Positions 1 through 10,100 of a stretch of 64,000 nucleotides of DNA are shown piece after piece. Source of the stretch: Polaromonas sp. JS666. GTDB taxonomy: Bacteria > Pseudomonadota > Gammaproteobacteria > Burkholderiales > Burkholderiaceae_C. The notes beneath the pieces were generated by a model. The model was not told the DNA's origin and searched no databases. It saw nothing but the letters and a program-made list of their open reading frames with translations. Each line of letters starts with the position of its first letter. The first letter of the stretch is position 1. The position numbers were made by a program, and so were the translations under genes. Where the stretch lies: NCBI RefSeq assembly GCF_000013865.1, contig NC_007949.1:124001-188000 (forward strand). Reading direction: 5' to 3'.

Positions 1-1355
1 GTAAGTTGCCTTACCTCAAGGTACGTCAGGCCGACCCAATAGCCGAGATCAAGGCCGTGCTTAGCGCTGATGACCTGGGCCAGCACGCGCTGGGGCTAGA
101 CGGTGATGCAGGCAATGCGCTCGCCATCAAAGAGATGCGCGACTACCTGCAGCTGGCCGCCAGCCAAAATCGGGTGCTGTTGTCTGATGTGGTGGACCGT
201 TTTGCCGGCATTCCTTGGGGCTGGAAGCCTGAGTGGGAAACCGTGTTGCTCATCGCTCGTCTGTTCATGGCTGGCGAGATCAAACTCATGCTGGAAGGCT
301 CTGACCTTGATCCCCAATCGGCCGCAGAGCCTCTGACCAAGTCCGTCCGGTTCAAGCAGGTCTCCATCCTCAAGCGAAAAACGGCAGACGCCGGCGCCAT
401 CAGACGCGCCCGCGAGCTTTACAAGGACCTGTTCAGCAAGCTCGGCCGCGAAGAGGAAGACAGCCTGGTGGCCGACTTCCGCGACCAATTCACTGAATGG
501 CAAGCTGACCTCAAGAGCTACGCCCATACCGCCGCCACGCCCCATCACCCGGGTAGGGCCGACATCGATACCGCGCTGACCCGGATTTCCCAGCAACTCG
601 CGGTTCGCGACAGCTTTGCATTCGTCGAGGCGCTGCTGGACGCCAAAGAAGTCTGGCTGGATACTGCGGACGACATCCACGACCTGGTCCACTTTTACAA
701 AACCCAAATCACCGCCTGGCGCAAACTGCTCGATGGCTTGCGGGCTTTCGCAGACAACCGTGAAGCCCTCGACAAGGTGCCGCAAGCCGCCGCTGCGCTC
801 GCCGAGCTGACCCAGATTCGCGACAATCCCAAGCCCTACGGGCAGATCAATCGCATCGAACCGCTGGTCGCCGCTGTCACTGCCGTCAACGAGCAGCTCG
901 CCCAGGCCCGTCGCGAAAAGGCCCTGCTGTCCATCGACGCCAAGATTGCCGAGGTGCAAGCCAAGCTCGACGCCGTGGGTGCCACGCCCGAGTTGAGCAA
1001 TAAAGCCCTGCGCCCGCTGCAAGACCTCAAGACCCGCATTGCCAGCCAGACCAGCATTGCCCAGATCCTGTACCTGCAGGGCCAGGGCGGCGACGCGATG
1101 GACGACGCAATCGCCCTCATCGAAGAGGCCATGGCAAAGCTCTCTGCGGCCACGGGTGGCACCGCGAAACCCGTGCAGGCGGTCCAGCCTAATGTGGCCC
1201 CGCCGGTTGCAAAACCCACCCGCGTCGTCCGCGCCGCAGAACTCTCCAGCAAGACCTATCTTGAAACTGAAGCTGACGTGGACGCCTTTGTGGTCAAACT
1301 CAGGGCCGAGCTGCTGGCCGCCATTCACTCTGGACAAATGGCGCGGGTGCAATAG
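1..1355 (+). CDS. brxC: BrxC ATPase of BREX (C-terminal part, gene cut by window edge)
   Basis: About 450 residues of the C-terminal part of a BREX BrxC/PglY-type protein; the frame is open through base 1, so the N-terminal AAA+ ATPase part lies outside the window (full proteins are about 1200 residues). What is visible is the family's helical C-terminal region, including the GWKPEWETVLLIARLFMAGEIKL stretch near residues 72-94 of the part shown (quoted in pieces: 'GWKPEWETVLL', 'ARLFMAGEIKL'), followed by coiled-coil-like Ala/Leu/Gln-rich segments. BrxC is a core component of phage defence by BREX and is required for both host methylation and phage exclusion. The identity is reinforced by pglX, pglZ and brxL downstream on the same strand. 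brxA and brxB, expected in a type 1 locus, would lie upstream of the window. Confidence 0.85.
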   Translation, partial: KLPYLKVRQADPIAEIKAVLSADDLGQHALGLDGDAGNALAIKEMRDYLQLAASQNRVLLSDVVDRFAGIPWGWKPEWETVLLIARLFMAGEIKLMLEGSDLDPQSAAEPLTKSVRFKQVSILKRKTADAGAIRRARELYKDLFSKLGREEEDSLVADFRDQFTEWQADLKSYAHTAATPHHPGRADIDTALTRISQQLAVRDSFAFVEALLDAKEVWLDTADDIHDLVHFYKTQITAWRKLLDGLRAFADNREALDKVPQAAAALAELTQIRDNPKPYGQINRIEPLVAAVTAVNEQLAQARREKALLSIDAKIAEVQAKLDAVGATPELSNKALRPLQDLKTRIASQTSIAQILYLQGQGGDAMDDAIALIEEAMAKLSAATGGTAKPVQAVQPNVAPPVAKPTRVVRAAELSSKTYLETEADVDAFVVKLRAELLAAIHSGQMARVQ

Positions 1356-1395
1356 TGGGGCCTTGTCCAAGCGAAGGTGGTTAAGTGTCCAAAAA

Positions 1396-1413
1396 TGGAC
1401 TACTATTAGTCCA
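1396..1413. promoter_or_regulatory. Inverted repeat, candidate operator of the Xre/RES pair
   Basis: TGGACT-N6-AGTCCA forms a perfect 6+6 inverted repeat in the short gap between brxC and the antitoxin gene, 30 bases before its GTG start. A related half (TCC-AAAAA-TGGA) lies just upstream. Xre-type antitoxins usually repress their own operon, so this is a natural autoregulatory operator; that role is inference. AGGAG at 1431-1435 is the ribosome site that fixes the GTG start at 1444. Confidence 0.5.
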
Positions 1414-1443
1414 GTTTAAGACAACTTCTCAGGAGTTCGCACC

Positions 1444-2016
1444 GTGTCAACTACAACCTCCAGGACTCACACCGCAACCCGACGCGAACCGCAAGGCAGG
1501 ACCGTAAAGGTTTTGAAGGTGGGCAGCTCAGGAAAATCAGTGCCGTCTGCCCTGGTTTATCACCCAGGCAAGGGGGCGATCAGAGTTTTTACAGACTCCG
1601 TCTCCCGTGCCTCTCCGCTTTCGCTGGTGGAGCTCGAGCGGCAAGGCGTTCCTGCCCGGCTATTCAACGATCTGCGTGATGAGATGGGGTTGTCTTCGGC
1701 CCGAATGGGGGAGATTTTCAAGTTTCCACGGTCCACACTAGCCAGCAAGATTAAATCCAAGGCGCCTCTGACGGGCCGTGAGGGGCTGGCCACCATCAAG
1801 ATGGTCAAGCTGCTCGCCCAGGCGCAGCGCATTGTGGACAACAGCACCAGTGAGCAGGCAGAGGGTTTTGATACGGCGCACTGGCTTGGCCAGTGGCTCG
1901 AACAACCCCAGCCGGCGCTCAATGGCCTGCGCCCATCTGACCTTCTGGATACCGAGACGGGCACGCAGATGGTTCACCAATTGTTGGGCGCCATGGAGAG
2001 CGGAGCCTACCTGTGA
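1444..2016 (+). CDS. Xre/MbcA/ParS-type antitoxin
   Basis: A 190-residue antitoxin of the Xre/MbcA/ParS family. The central part (about residues 75-110) is helix-turn-helix-like, and the C-terminal 30 residues match the toxin-binding domain of the family: a Gly-rich turn, then 'RPSDLLDTETGTQMVHQLL', ending in a short 'ESGAYL' tail. The start is GTG at 1444 with AGGAG eight bases upstream. The last four bases overlap the start of the RES toxin gene, as is usual for this two-gene arrangement. It should bind and neutralise the toxin and repress the operon, probably at the inverted repeat at 1396-1413. The pair interrupts the BREX gene order between brxC and pglX. Confidence 0.85.
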   Translation: MSTTTSRTHTATRREPQGRTVKVLKVGSSGKSVPSALVYHPGKGAIRVFTDSVSRASPLSLVELERQGVPARLFNDLRDEMGLSSARMGEIFKFPRSTLASKIKSKAPLTGREGLATIKMVKLLAQAQRIVDNSTSEQAEGFDTAHWLGQWLEQPQPALNGLRPSDLLDTETGTQMVHQLLGAMESGAYL

Positions 2017-2483
2017 GGCTCTGGCGCATTGCCACAGAAACCCGCGAGTTTGCAGCTGTTGATCTGAGCGGCAAAGGAGCCGCAAAGTATCCGGGGCGCT
2101 GGAATGGGCCCGGCCAGGCCGTGGTCTATGCAGCTCCGACAGTGGCATTGGCCATGTTGGAGACGGCTGCGCATGTCAATGCAATGGGTTTGCCTTTGAA
2201 CAAGTTTTTGGTCGCCATCGAGGTGCCAGACAACTTGTGGGCCCAACGCCAGGAAATAACAGCCGACCAACTCCCGGTGGGCTGGGCGGCTATCCCTGCT
2301 GGACTGACGAGCGTGGAGGTCGGGGCCAAGTGGCTGACAGATAAAGACAGTCTGGTCCTGTGCGTTCCCTCCGTCATCGTTCCAGAAGAGTTGGTGGCGC
2401 TGATCAACCCGGCGCACCCGGAGGCTGACCGGCTTTCAGCCAAAAAAGTTCGGGCGGTCACCTACGGCGCTGTTTTCAGATAA
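2013..2483 (+). CDS. RES-domain toxin
   Basis: A 156-residue RES-family toxin. These toxins degrade NAD+ and stop growth when the antitoxin is lost. Family residues are visible in order: Arg5, Ser19, GRWN at 28-31, Tyr39 and Glu50. The length is typical for the family. It starts with GTG at 2013 inside GTGA, overlapping the antitoxin stop by four bases, which implies translational coupling. The reading frame is intact to its stop, so the toxin looks functional. Its position within a BREX locus suggests either stabilisation of the defence island or a second abortive layer; the choice between these is inference. Confidence 0.87.
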   Translation: MRLWRIATETREFAAVDLSGKGAAKYPGRWNGPGQAVVYAAPTVALAMLETAAHVNAMGLPLNKFLVAIEVPDNLWAQRQEITADQLPVGWAAIPAGLTSVEVGAKWLTDKDSLVLCVPSVIVPEELVALINPAHPEADRLSAKKVRAVTYGAVFR

Positions 2484-2520
2484 GTGCCTTGCCCTTTCGA
2501 GCCTGACACAGCCTCACCTA

Positions 2521-2575
2521 ATTTGCTACTAAATACATAGCTAATGGCGTCCGTTGTATAAGCGCTAGAGCCACT
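2521..2575. repeat. Short interspersed repeat of Comamonadaceae type
   Basis: Between the RES gene and pglX lies a sequence of the form TTTGCTACTAAATA..ATAGCTAATGGC...TTGTATAAGCGCTAGAGCC. From memory it resembles a short intergenic repeat found in many copies in Comamonadaceae genomes such as Polaromonas, Rhodoferax and Acidovorax. I see no second full copy in this window. It supports the taxonomic placement; no function is claimed. Confidence 0.4.
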
Positions 2576-2583
2576 TTTTACAC

Positions 2584-5500
2584 ATGAACAAAACCAAACT
2601 CAAGTCCTACGCCCCCCAGGCCCGCAAGGACTTCATCGCCGCCGTCACCGCCCGCGCCAACCTGCTGGGCCTGTCTGAGAAAGGTGGCAAACTCGAAATC
2701 GCTCCCAGCCAGACTCAGGGCGATGTCACCGTGATTGCTGGCCAGGCTTGGCCCGTCAAGGTCCACGCCCAGCGCGACCAGCTGATCGAGCGCATCCAGA
2801 AAGACGGCTTTGCCCAGACGATGGAGGCCATCGCCTACACCTGGTTCAACCGCTTTGCAGCGCTCAGGTACATGGAACTGCACGACTATCTGGGCCACGG
2901 CCACCGGGCGCTGTCCAGCAGTGCAGGGGGCCTGCCCGACATCCTCACCCATGCCACCGATCTGGCCAACAGCGATGCCGCCAACGCCCTCCGAGGCCTG
3001 AACGCAGCCAAAGTCACCGAACTCCAACTCGCCGGCAACCGCGATGGCGAGTTGTATCGCATGTTGCTGGTGGCCCAGTGCAACGCCTTGTCCCGCGCCA
3101 TGCCGTTTCTGTTTGAGCGCATTGACGACGACTCCGAGCTGCTGCTGCCCGACAACCTGCTGCGCAGCGACTCCGTCATTGCCAAGCTGGTGGAGGAAAT
3201 TCCGGAAGAAGACTGGGCCGAGGTGGAAATCATTGGCTGGCTGTATCAGTTCTACATCTCCGAGAAGAAGGACCAGGTCATTGGCAAGGTCGTCAAAAGC
3301 GAAGACATCCCCGCCGCCACCCAGCTCTTCACGCCCAACTGGATCGTGCAATACCTGGTGCAAAACAGCGTCGGCCGCCTGTGGCTCATGGCAAACCCGC
3401 AAAGCACACTGGCCCAGGCGTGGCCGTACTACATCACCCCCGCCGAGCAAACGCCCCAGGTGCAAGCCCAGCTTGATGCCCTCATCCAGACCCGCGTGCG
3501 GGAGGACGACGACACCCTCAACCCCGAAACGATTACCGTGCTGGATCCTGCCTGTGGCAGCGGCCACATTCTGGTGGTGGCCTATGACGTGCTCAAGGCC
3601 ATCTACCTGGAGCGCGGCTACCAACCCAGAGCCATCCCGCGCCTGATACTGGAAAAGAACCTTTACGGCCTGGACATTGACGACCGCGCTGCCCAAATGG
3701 CCGGTTTTGCCTTGCTGATGAAAGCCCGTGCCGACGACCGCCGCCTGTTCACCGCCACGGACGATGCCGGCAACCTGCAGCCGCCCAAGCTCAATGTGCT
3801 GAGCCTGCAAGAGAGCAAAGGCCTGAGCGTGGACGAGCTCGCCACCCACCTGGCCCCGTTCAAGGTGCAGCGCGCCACCATCACCGCGCTGGTGGAAACC
3901 TTTGAGCACGCCAAAACCTTTGGCTCGCTGATCCAAATTCCCTATGCGCTCAAGAAGCATTTAGCGGTGTTGCCGGAGGTGCTGGCCTTGGTGAAACAGA
4001 GCGGGGACATGTATGCCAATGCGGCTTCGGATGATTTGCTGCCGCTGGTGCAGCAGGCGCAAGTGCTGGCGAGGCAGTTTGATGCGGTGGTGGCGAATCC
4101 GCCTTATATGGGTGGCAGGGGCTTGCCTCGCTCCGTCACAGACTTTATGTCTGCTGAGTTCCCGTCCAGCAAACTAGATCTCTACTCCGTCTTTATGGAA
4201 CGGGGATTTCAACTTTGCAAGGCGACCGGAATCAATAGCATGGTTACCATGCAAGGCTGGATGTTTCTTTCTTCCTTTGCCACTTTTCGGGAGAAGCTAC
4301 TTGATGAGCGATCTATTACCAGTCTCATCCAGATCGGATACAACAGCTTCCCAGAAATGAATTCGAAGGTTGCCCAAGCCTGCGCCTTTTCATTTTTGGC
4401 GAGCAAAGTGGACGGCTTGCTTGGCAGGTATGTGGATCTCAATTCTGCGCCGCAGTCCTCAGACAAGAGTGAGATCCTGCTTAATAGAGATTCTGAAATT
4501 GTTTACGATGTATTTCCCGATGATTTTAGAAAGATGCCGGGCAGTCCACTCTCCTACACAATCGCCCCTGGTCTATTGAAGGCATTTAGCTTCACGAAAT
4601 TGGGTGAACTGACGAAGGGTGAGGGAAAAAATGTTACAGCTGATAACGAGCGGTTCTTGAGACTTGTTTGGGAAGTCAGTGCCGAAACTGTTGGAAAAGG
4701 GAGGAAGTGGATCATTTACGCCAAAGGCGGCGATTATCGAAGGTGGGCCGGAAATTTAGACTACGTATGCAATTGGAGTGAAGCGGCGCGAAAGCACTAT
4801 CGTTTCAACAATTCATCTCGCATTATTAGCGAAGAGTTTTGGTACCTCCCTGGATTAACCTGGACAGTAATCGCAACAAGTGGTGTTGGTTTCAGGTATC
4901 TGCCGTGTGATACAACCTTTGATACGAAGGGGTTGGCTCTATTTTTTGAGCGAGACGAAAACATTGTCTCAATGCTTGCATTGCTAAACTCCACTGTCGG
5001 CCAAAAACTGATCTCTCTCGTGAATCAGACAATGTCGATAAATACCATCGATATAAAATCAATACCTGTTTGCCCATCGTTCCCTGAAATATCATCGGAA
5101 GCGACGGAGTTGATCAATAGTGCGTTGGAAGACTGGAATTCTGAGGAGCGGTCCTTTGATTTCTCGATGCCGCAGTTATTGAGGCATGGCGAACAGGAGA
5201 AAAGTCTAAGTAGCGCCTTTGCAGCCCACTTCAAGGCTATCGCAAGCAGTATTTCTCGAACAAGGCAGCTTGAGGAAACGATCAACAGCACGCTGATCGA
5301 AGCATATGGACTCCGCGGTGAACTCTCTCCCGAAGTCCCCGAATCCCAGATCACCCTGGCCCGCGCCGACCGCGAGAAGGATTGCCAGCGTCTGATTTCC
5401 TACGCCATCGGCTGCATGATGGGCCGCTATAGTCTGGGCGCGCCAGGCTTGATTTACGCCCACGCCGGAAACATCGGCTTCGACGCCAGCCGCTATGGCA

Positions 5501-6126
5501 CATTCCCCGCTGATGCCGACGGTATCGTGCCGCTCACTGACGAACTCTGGTTCGAAGACGATGCCGCCAGCCGCATCCGCGAATTCCTGCTCGCCGTCTG
5601 GGGGCCAGACACCCTGGAAGAAAACATGGCCTGGCTGGCAGAAAGCCTGGGCTCCAAGGCCAGCGAAACGACGGACGAGACTATCCGACGCTACCTGGCC
5701 GACAAGTTCTACAAAGACCACCTGCAAACCTACAAAAAGCGCCCCATCTACTGGCTCTTCAGCAGCGGCAAACAAGGCGCCTTCCAGGCCTTGGTCTATC
5801 TGCACCGTTACCACGAAGGCACGCTAGCCCGCCTGCGCGCCGAACACGTCGTGCCTCTCACCGGCAAAATCCAGTCCCGCATCGACATGCTGCAAAAAGA
5901 CGCCACAACCGCCTCCAGCACTGCAGCCCGCAACAAACTGGCCAAGGAAGTCGATAAGCTCAAAAAGAAACACGTCGAGCTCCTGGCCTACGACGAACAA
6001 TTGCGCCATCACGCCGACATGCGCATCACACTCGACCTGGATGACGGTGTGAAGGTGAACTACGGCAAGTTTGGGAATTTGCTGGCTGAGGTGAAGGCCG
6101 TCACAGGAGGAGCAGGGGATGACTGA
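2584..6126 (+). CDS. pglX: PglX, BREX adenine-specific DNA methyltransferase
   Basis: A 1180-residue PglX. It methylates a non-palindromic adenine target in host DNA and is needed for phage exclusion in BREX. Motif I (DPACGSG) is at residues 321-327 and catalytic motif IV (NPPY) at 505-508, the order expected for a gamma-class N6-adenine methyltransferase. The C-terminal third carries the target-recognition region and ends in a lysine-rich coiled coil. The ATG at 2584 gives a normal family length. Base composition is mosaic: about 4130-5310, roughly residues 515-910, is clearly more AT-rich than the flanks, which fits exchange of the specificity region. The stop overlaps the next start by eight bases. 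Confidence 0.93.
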   Translation: MNKTKLKSYAPQARKDFIAAVTARANLLGLSEKGGKLEIAPSQTQGDVTVIAGQAWPVKVHAQRDQLIERIQKDGFAQTMEAIAYTWFNRFAALRYMELHDYLGHGHRALSSSAGGLPDILTHATDLANSDAANALRGLNAAKVTELQLAGNRDGELYRMLLVAQCNALSRAMPFLFERIDDDSELLLPDNLLRSDSVIAKLVEEIPEEDWAEVEIIGWLYQFYISEKKDQVIGKVVKSEDIPAATQLFTPNWIVQYLVQNSVGRLWLMANPQSTLAQAWPYYITPAEQTPQVQAQLDALIQTRVREDDDTLNPETITVLDPACGSGHILVVAYDVLKAIYLERGYQPRAIPRLILEKNLYGLDIDDRAAQMAGFALLMKARADDRRLFTATDDAGNLQPPKLNVLSLQESKGLSVDELATHLAPFKVQRATITALVETFEHAKTFGSLIQIPYALKKHLAVLPEVLALVKQSGDMYANAASDDLLPLVQQAQVLARQFDAVVANPPYMGGRGLPRSVTDFMSAEFPSSKLDLYSVFMERGFQLCKATGINSMVTMQGWMFLSSFATFREKLLDERSITSLIQIGYNSFPEMNSKVAQACAFSFLASKVDGLLGRYVDLNSAPQSSDKSEILLNRDSEIVYDVFPDDFRKMPGSPLSYTIAPGLLKAFSFTKLGELTKGEGKNVTADNERFLRLVWEVSAETVGKGRKWIIYAKGGDYRRWAGNLDYVCNWSEAARKHYRFNNSSRIISEEFWYLPGLTWTVIATSGVGFRYLPCDTTFDTKGLALFFERDENIVSMLALLNSTVGQKLISLVNQTMSINTIDIKSIPVCPSFPEISSEATELINSALEDWNSEERSFDFSMPQLLRHGEQEKSLSSAFAAHFKAIASSISRTRQLEETINSTLIEAYGLRGELSPEVPESQITLARADREKDCQRLISYAIGCMMGRYSLGAPGLIYAHAGNIGFDASRYGTFPADADGIVPLTDELWFEDDAASRIREFLLAVWGPDTLEENMAWLAESLGSKASETTDETIRRYLADKFYKDHLQTYKKRPIYWLFSSGKQGAFQALVYLHRYHEGTLARLRAEHVVPLTGKIQSRIDMLQKDATTASSTAARNKLAKEVDKLKKKHVELLAYDEQLRHHADMRITLDLDDGVKVNYGKFGNLLAEVKAVTGGAGDD

Positions 6127-6889
6127 GATGACATCGCTCGCATCAATTCTTGAGCCATCTCTGCGCGACCTTGATGAAACGGTTTCCGATTTCCGCGATA
6201 CATCATTTCAATCCAGCGAAAGTGTGCTCCAGCGCTTTGTTCATCACCTTGACGAGGAGCCCTTAGCTGGTTTTTTAAAGGCCGTGCTTCCCGTACCGGA
6301 CTTTGATGGGTGGCTTGCAAAGGCCCAGAACACAATTGGGTCAATGGTCGGCTCGGGCACCCTCGAATGGCCTCCAAGCCGTTCGGAACGTGTTGCAATG
6401 CAAGTTGCGCTCTGTCGTGCCATATTAAACAAGACGGTCCGTTTTCTGGATTTCGTCCACAACTTCATGTACACCGGGCGCGACGTGGCAAGGCATGTCG
6501 ATGATTTCGCGACAAAACTGCTGAATCCGTTGATGCGCGACATCGCGAGACTCACAGAATCCCGCCCATTGTCGCCTGTGTTATTTGAGGCAATGGGAAC
6601 ATTGCCGCCGAGCGGAAACCACATTCTTGATGCACTTTTGCACGATGCATGCAAGAAATTCCAGGATGCTGCACCCAAGTCGCGAGCCGAAGGAATTGAA
6701 AAGCTTTGGGATGCATGGGAGCGTCTGAAATCTATTGAGGTTCAAGGTGATAAGCGTATGTCCGTCGCCCGCCTGTTGGAACAATGTTCTCGAGAGCCAA
6801 TGTTCCGTGCTCGACTGGACGCTGAGGCGAGGCACTTACCGAAATCGGCAACTCGTTCCAAATCCGTCACTTTGAGACTGACAAGGTGA
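6119..6889 (+). CDS. Unknown BREX-embedded protein with a frameshifted C-terminus
   Basis: 256 residues, starting at ATG 6119 with AGGAGG at 6105-6110 and overlapping the end of pglX, so it is probably co-transcribed. I do not recognise the N-terminal part, which is helical. The last 20 or so residues (from 'LPKSATRSK') look wrong: reading the same DNA one frame over from about 6835 gives 'LTEIGNSFQIRHFETDK' and then 'NDYLFHRLFVLMHLLL', ending at TGA 6988-6990. That stretch resembles the conserved C-terminus of some abortive-infection-like proteins. The simplest reading is loss of one C in GGCAC(C)TTACC near 6833-6836, leaving a truncated protein. A sequencing error would look the same. Composition is close to that of the next two genes and unlike pglX or pglZ. 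Confidence 0.6.
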   Translation: MTEMTSLASILEPSLRDLDETVSDFRDTSFQSSESVLQRFVHHLDEEPLAGFLKAVLPVPDFDGWLAKAQNTIGSMVGSGTLEWPPSRSERVAMQVALCRAILNKTVRFLDFVHNFMYTGRDVARHVDDFATKLLNPLMRDIARLTESRPLSPVLFEAMGTLPPSGNHILDALLHDACKKFQDAAPKSRAEGIEKLWDAWERLKSIEVQGDKRMSVARLLEQCSREPMFRARLDAEARHLPKSATRSKSVTLRLTR

Positions 6890-7107
6890 GCATTTCGCTG
6901 CCGGAGCAGAACGACTACCTATTTCATCGACTCTTCGTATTAATGCACCTTCTACTTTTTAGCCGAGGGCGTAATCAAGGGCCCGCCTGAACTCGCCATC
7001 AAAGGGAAAATCGCATATTCAAATAGAGAAAAAGTCAATTTGTGTATGCGAACCAATTCAAATACCGAACTAGCTCAAGTGGGCTGTGCAACATAGAGAC
7101 ATGAATA

Positions 7108-10100
7108 ATGAAAATTACTTACCTGTGCGCTGAAGGTGTTTTGGATGTTGAGCAGGGGGCCTTCAGAGAGATTGAAAAAGGGTTGCCTGCAAATTGGTTC
7201 GGTTTTGCTGGATTCCAGCTATTGCAGCGTGGCTCCACTGACCCCCGTGATTTGGACCTCGTAATATTTACAACCAACAGAATTTTTCTAGTTGAGCTGA
7301 AGAATTGGCGAGACGAAATTGAGTACTCCAATCGGCAGTGGATGCACAAAGGAAATTTCGTCAAATCGCCGGTCGACAAGACTAGACAAACGGCAAAGGT
7401 GTTAGAGCAGTGTCTAAAAGCAAAACTCTCTAATACCTACATCCCGTTCATTGAGTCGCTGGTTGTGCTCTGTCATCCCACATGTCGCCTCAAAAACTTC
7501 CCTGACGAAGAGCGGCGTTTTGTTATGAGTCTTCCTGATTTTGTAAAGAACCTTGGGAGGGCTGACGAGTACCGCAAGAAGTTTCCTGAGAAACCTCTTA
7601 CTTGGCAATATCCTTCAGCCAATCCAATTCCAGACAGAAATAAATATGAGCGATTTTTTTCGCTGAGCAACCCCCAAATCCTCGAGCGAAGGACTGAGTA
7701 CCAAGGATTTTTGCAGGTTAGCAGCCTTGCCGACTACGTTCACCCCAGAATCATTTGGTCTGAGTTTCGGGCGGAACATGGTGAAAATCGCCGGTCCAAG
7801 GCTCTTATTAGGAAGTGGAACTTTTCCAACTTAGCGGGGGGCAACTCCACTGCCGCGGAACGAGCTTCCATTGGACTTCGGGAACTTCGACTGAATGAGA
7901 TGCTTCGGACGGAGCTTCCAGAGTTGCATGTTGATTTGCTCGAACCGGTAGGGTCAGCCTCGCCGGAAGATGTGACAACTAATTTCGTGGAAGCTTATCG
8001 ATTACCTGCACAGGTCGAACGCCTTGCTGAACTCATCGCCAGGAAGTCTGACATGGATGATGACGAGAGACGTTCATTGGTAAAGAGCGTGCTTGCAAGA
8101 TTCGCAAAACTTCACTCAGTAGGGATTGCTCACAGGGACATTACAACAAAAACTCTTTGGGTTGTTGAACCCTCGCGAATCATCTTGTCAAGTTTTGCTG
8201 CGGCCAGAATTCCAGAAGGACGCACCGTGGGCGTTAATCGGGTGGAACTGGAGAGTGGGTCAATTCGCCTTCCCGAGGACGATGCCAATGAGGGCAAGAC
8301 GGCCGCGCATTCAGCCTTTGCCCGCGACGTCTTTCTGCTCGGCGTTCTGTCGTTTGAAATCCTTGAAGGGACCAGGCTGGAGAACTTGGATAATGTGCCC
8401 TTGTATGAGGAGAAAAATGCCCTCAAGTCCCCGATGCTGAATGACTGGTTTCAGACAAGCATCAATTGGGACCCGGAGAAGCGCTATCAATCTGCCTCTG
8501 AAGCACTTGATGCGTTGAACACTGCGCTTGCAACAGACGTTGAAGCCAGTGTTGCGGACGTAGACATCAGTGTTTACAAGACTGATGCAAGTCCGATGAC
8601 ATTGCTCCCGAAGGAAATCCTTTCCTCATTACCTGATAAAAATGTCTACATCTCGGAAAAGAACGGCCAAAAGGTATTAGTGAAGTGCTGGCCCAACTTG
8701 AGATTTGACGTAAAACATCCAAGTCGGAATCGCAAACTTCTAGAATTTCTCCAGACAGCTCGCTCGCTCAGGCAATCAGCCTTTAACGCCGCCCCTGAAG
8801 TTGTCGACTTTGGAGTTAGTCCTTTTGGACTGATATTGGTTACCAAATGGGCGCCGGGTGAAGGGTTCAATGAGTGGTTCGAGCGATGCTCCTCACACAA
8901 GGAACGCGCCGAAGTGGCGCTGTCGTTGCTGAATTCGGTTCGCCGCCTTCACGCACTAGGAATCACGCATGGCGATATCAAGGGGGCAAACATTGCAGTG
9001 TCGCTTTCGGAAGATGGGGAAGTTCACGTTGTACTTCTGGATGTCCTTGACCTTACGGCTGACGGTGATAGCTGCGTAACTGTTGATGACCTGCCTCCTC
9101 ATCTGGAAGGCGGCTCGGCTCTACAGAGGGACCTATACCTTACGGTGTCGCTGACACTTAAGCTTCTATCTGATGTGGATTTCCCTGCGACGTTTTCTGA
9201 GGCCAGTCGGGCAAAGGAACTCACGGAAGTCAACATTCCCATTGACCTTCTGGCGGAAACTTTGCAGAAGGAGCTGCACCCACCAAAAAACATTCACCCG
9301 GCCTTTGTAATCAGCGTTTGGCGAACCAAGTCCGAACAGGGGCGATTTCATGAACTGGAAGGTGATAACGGAAGCTTTCCCGTTGGTGTTCAGCCAGTGC
9401 CAGCGGAAAGGCGAGTTATCTTCTTTGTGACCGGCTTGCGAGAACAGGTCATCATTAAATACGACCTACAGGATGAGCGTGTAATTGAAATTTCTCTGAA
9501 GGAAATTGGACACGACCTCTACGTGTCCAACGCTCGGCGCTCGGCATTTCGGCTGCATGCCCAAATTGGGATTGATTTCGCTGCAGTGTCCGACGCGTCT
9601 GAGCTAGTTGAACTGCTTTACTCGAGATACCGGTCTACAAGAGATGACAATGACTTAGAAGAAAGCCTCCCTGCGGGGGTAGAGGCTAAAAGCCCATATG
9701 ACGTCCTGGAGGCGCATGATGCAGGCGAAACTCGGATTTCGGCGAAGGCGCTTTGGCAGGCATTGGCAGAGTCGGATGAGCTGAATGCCACAAGAATTAC
9801 TGTTCGGGCGGGTGTTCAAAAAGTACCCCATGAGAAGTATTCATGGCTGGTCCCATACGAACTTGAAGAAGGGGTCCTCGATTTTTCAGAAGGTGAAAAG
9901 ATTGAGCTACATGAACGCGGAACCGACCCGATGAAAGGGACGGAAGCTTGGTTCCGTGTTGGACTGATTTCTCCGGATATCGGTAAGGATGTTTTGCGCG
10001 TATTGCCGACCAGCAATCGCCTCAAGATTACCGAGGGCAAAACGTTCTTTGTGAGAGGTTCGTTTGAGACCAGCGCTTCGGAGCGAAGGGTGGCCGCCAT

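Noticed and set aside
96..1370. Long antisense open frame opposite brxC (424 codons)
   Set aside because: Shadow of GC-rich coding sequence; no domain and low-complexity Gly/Val/His composition. brxC on the plus strand has clear family features.
2578..3960. Antisense open frame of 460 codons opposite pglX
   Set aside because: Overlaps motif I of pglX on the other strand; composition typical of a reverse-strand shadow and no start context.
7290..7310. Restriction-enzyme role for the NERD domain
   Set aside because: The ExK motif is present, but nothing in the sequence shows a site-specific endonuclease; only nuclease-like ancestry is claimed.
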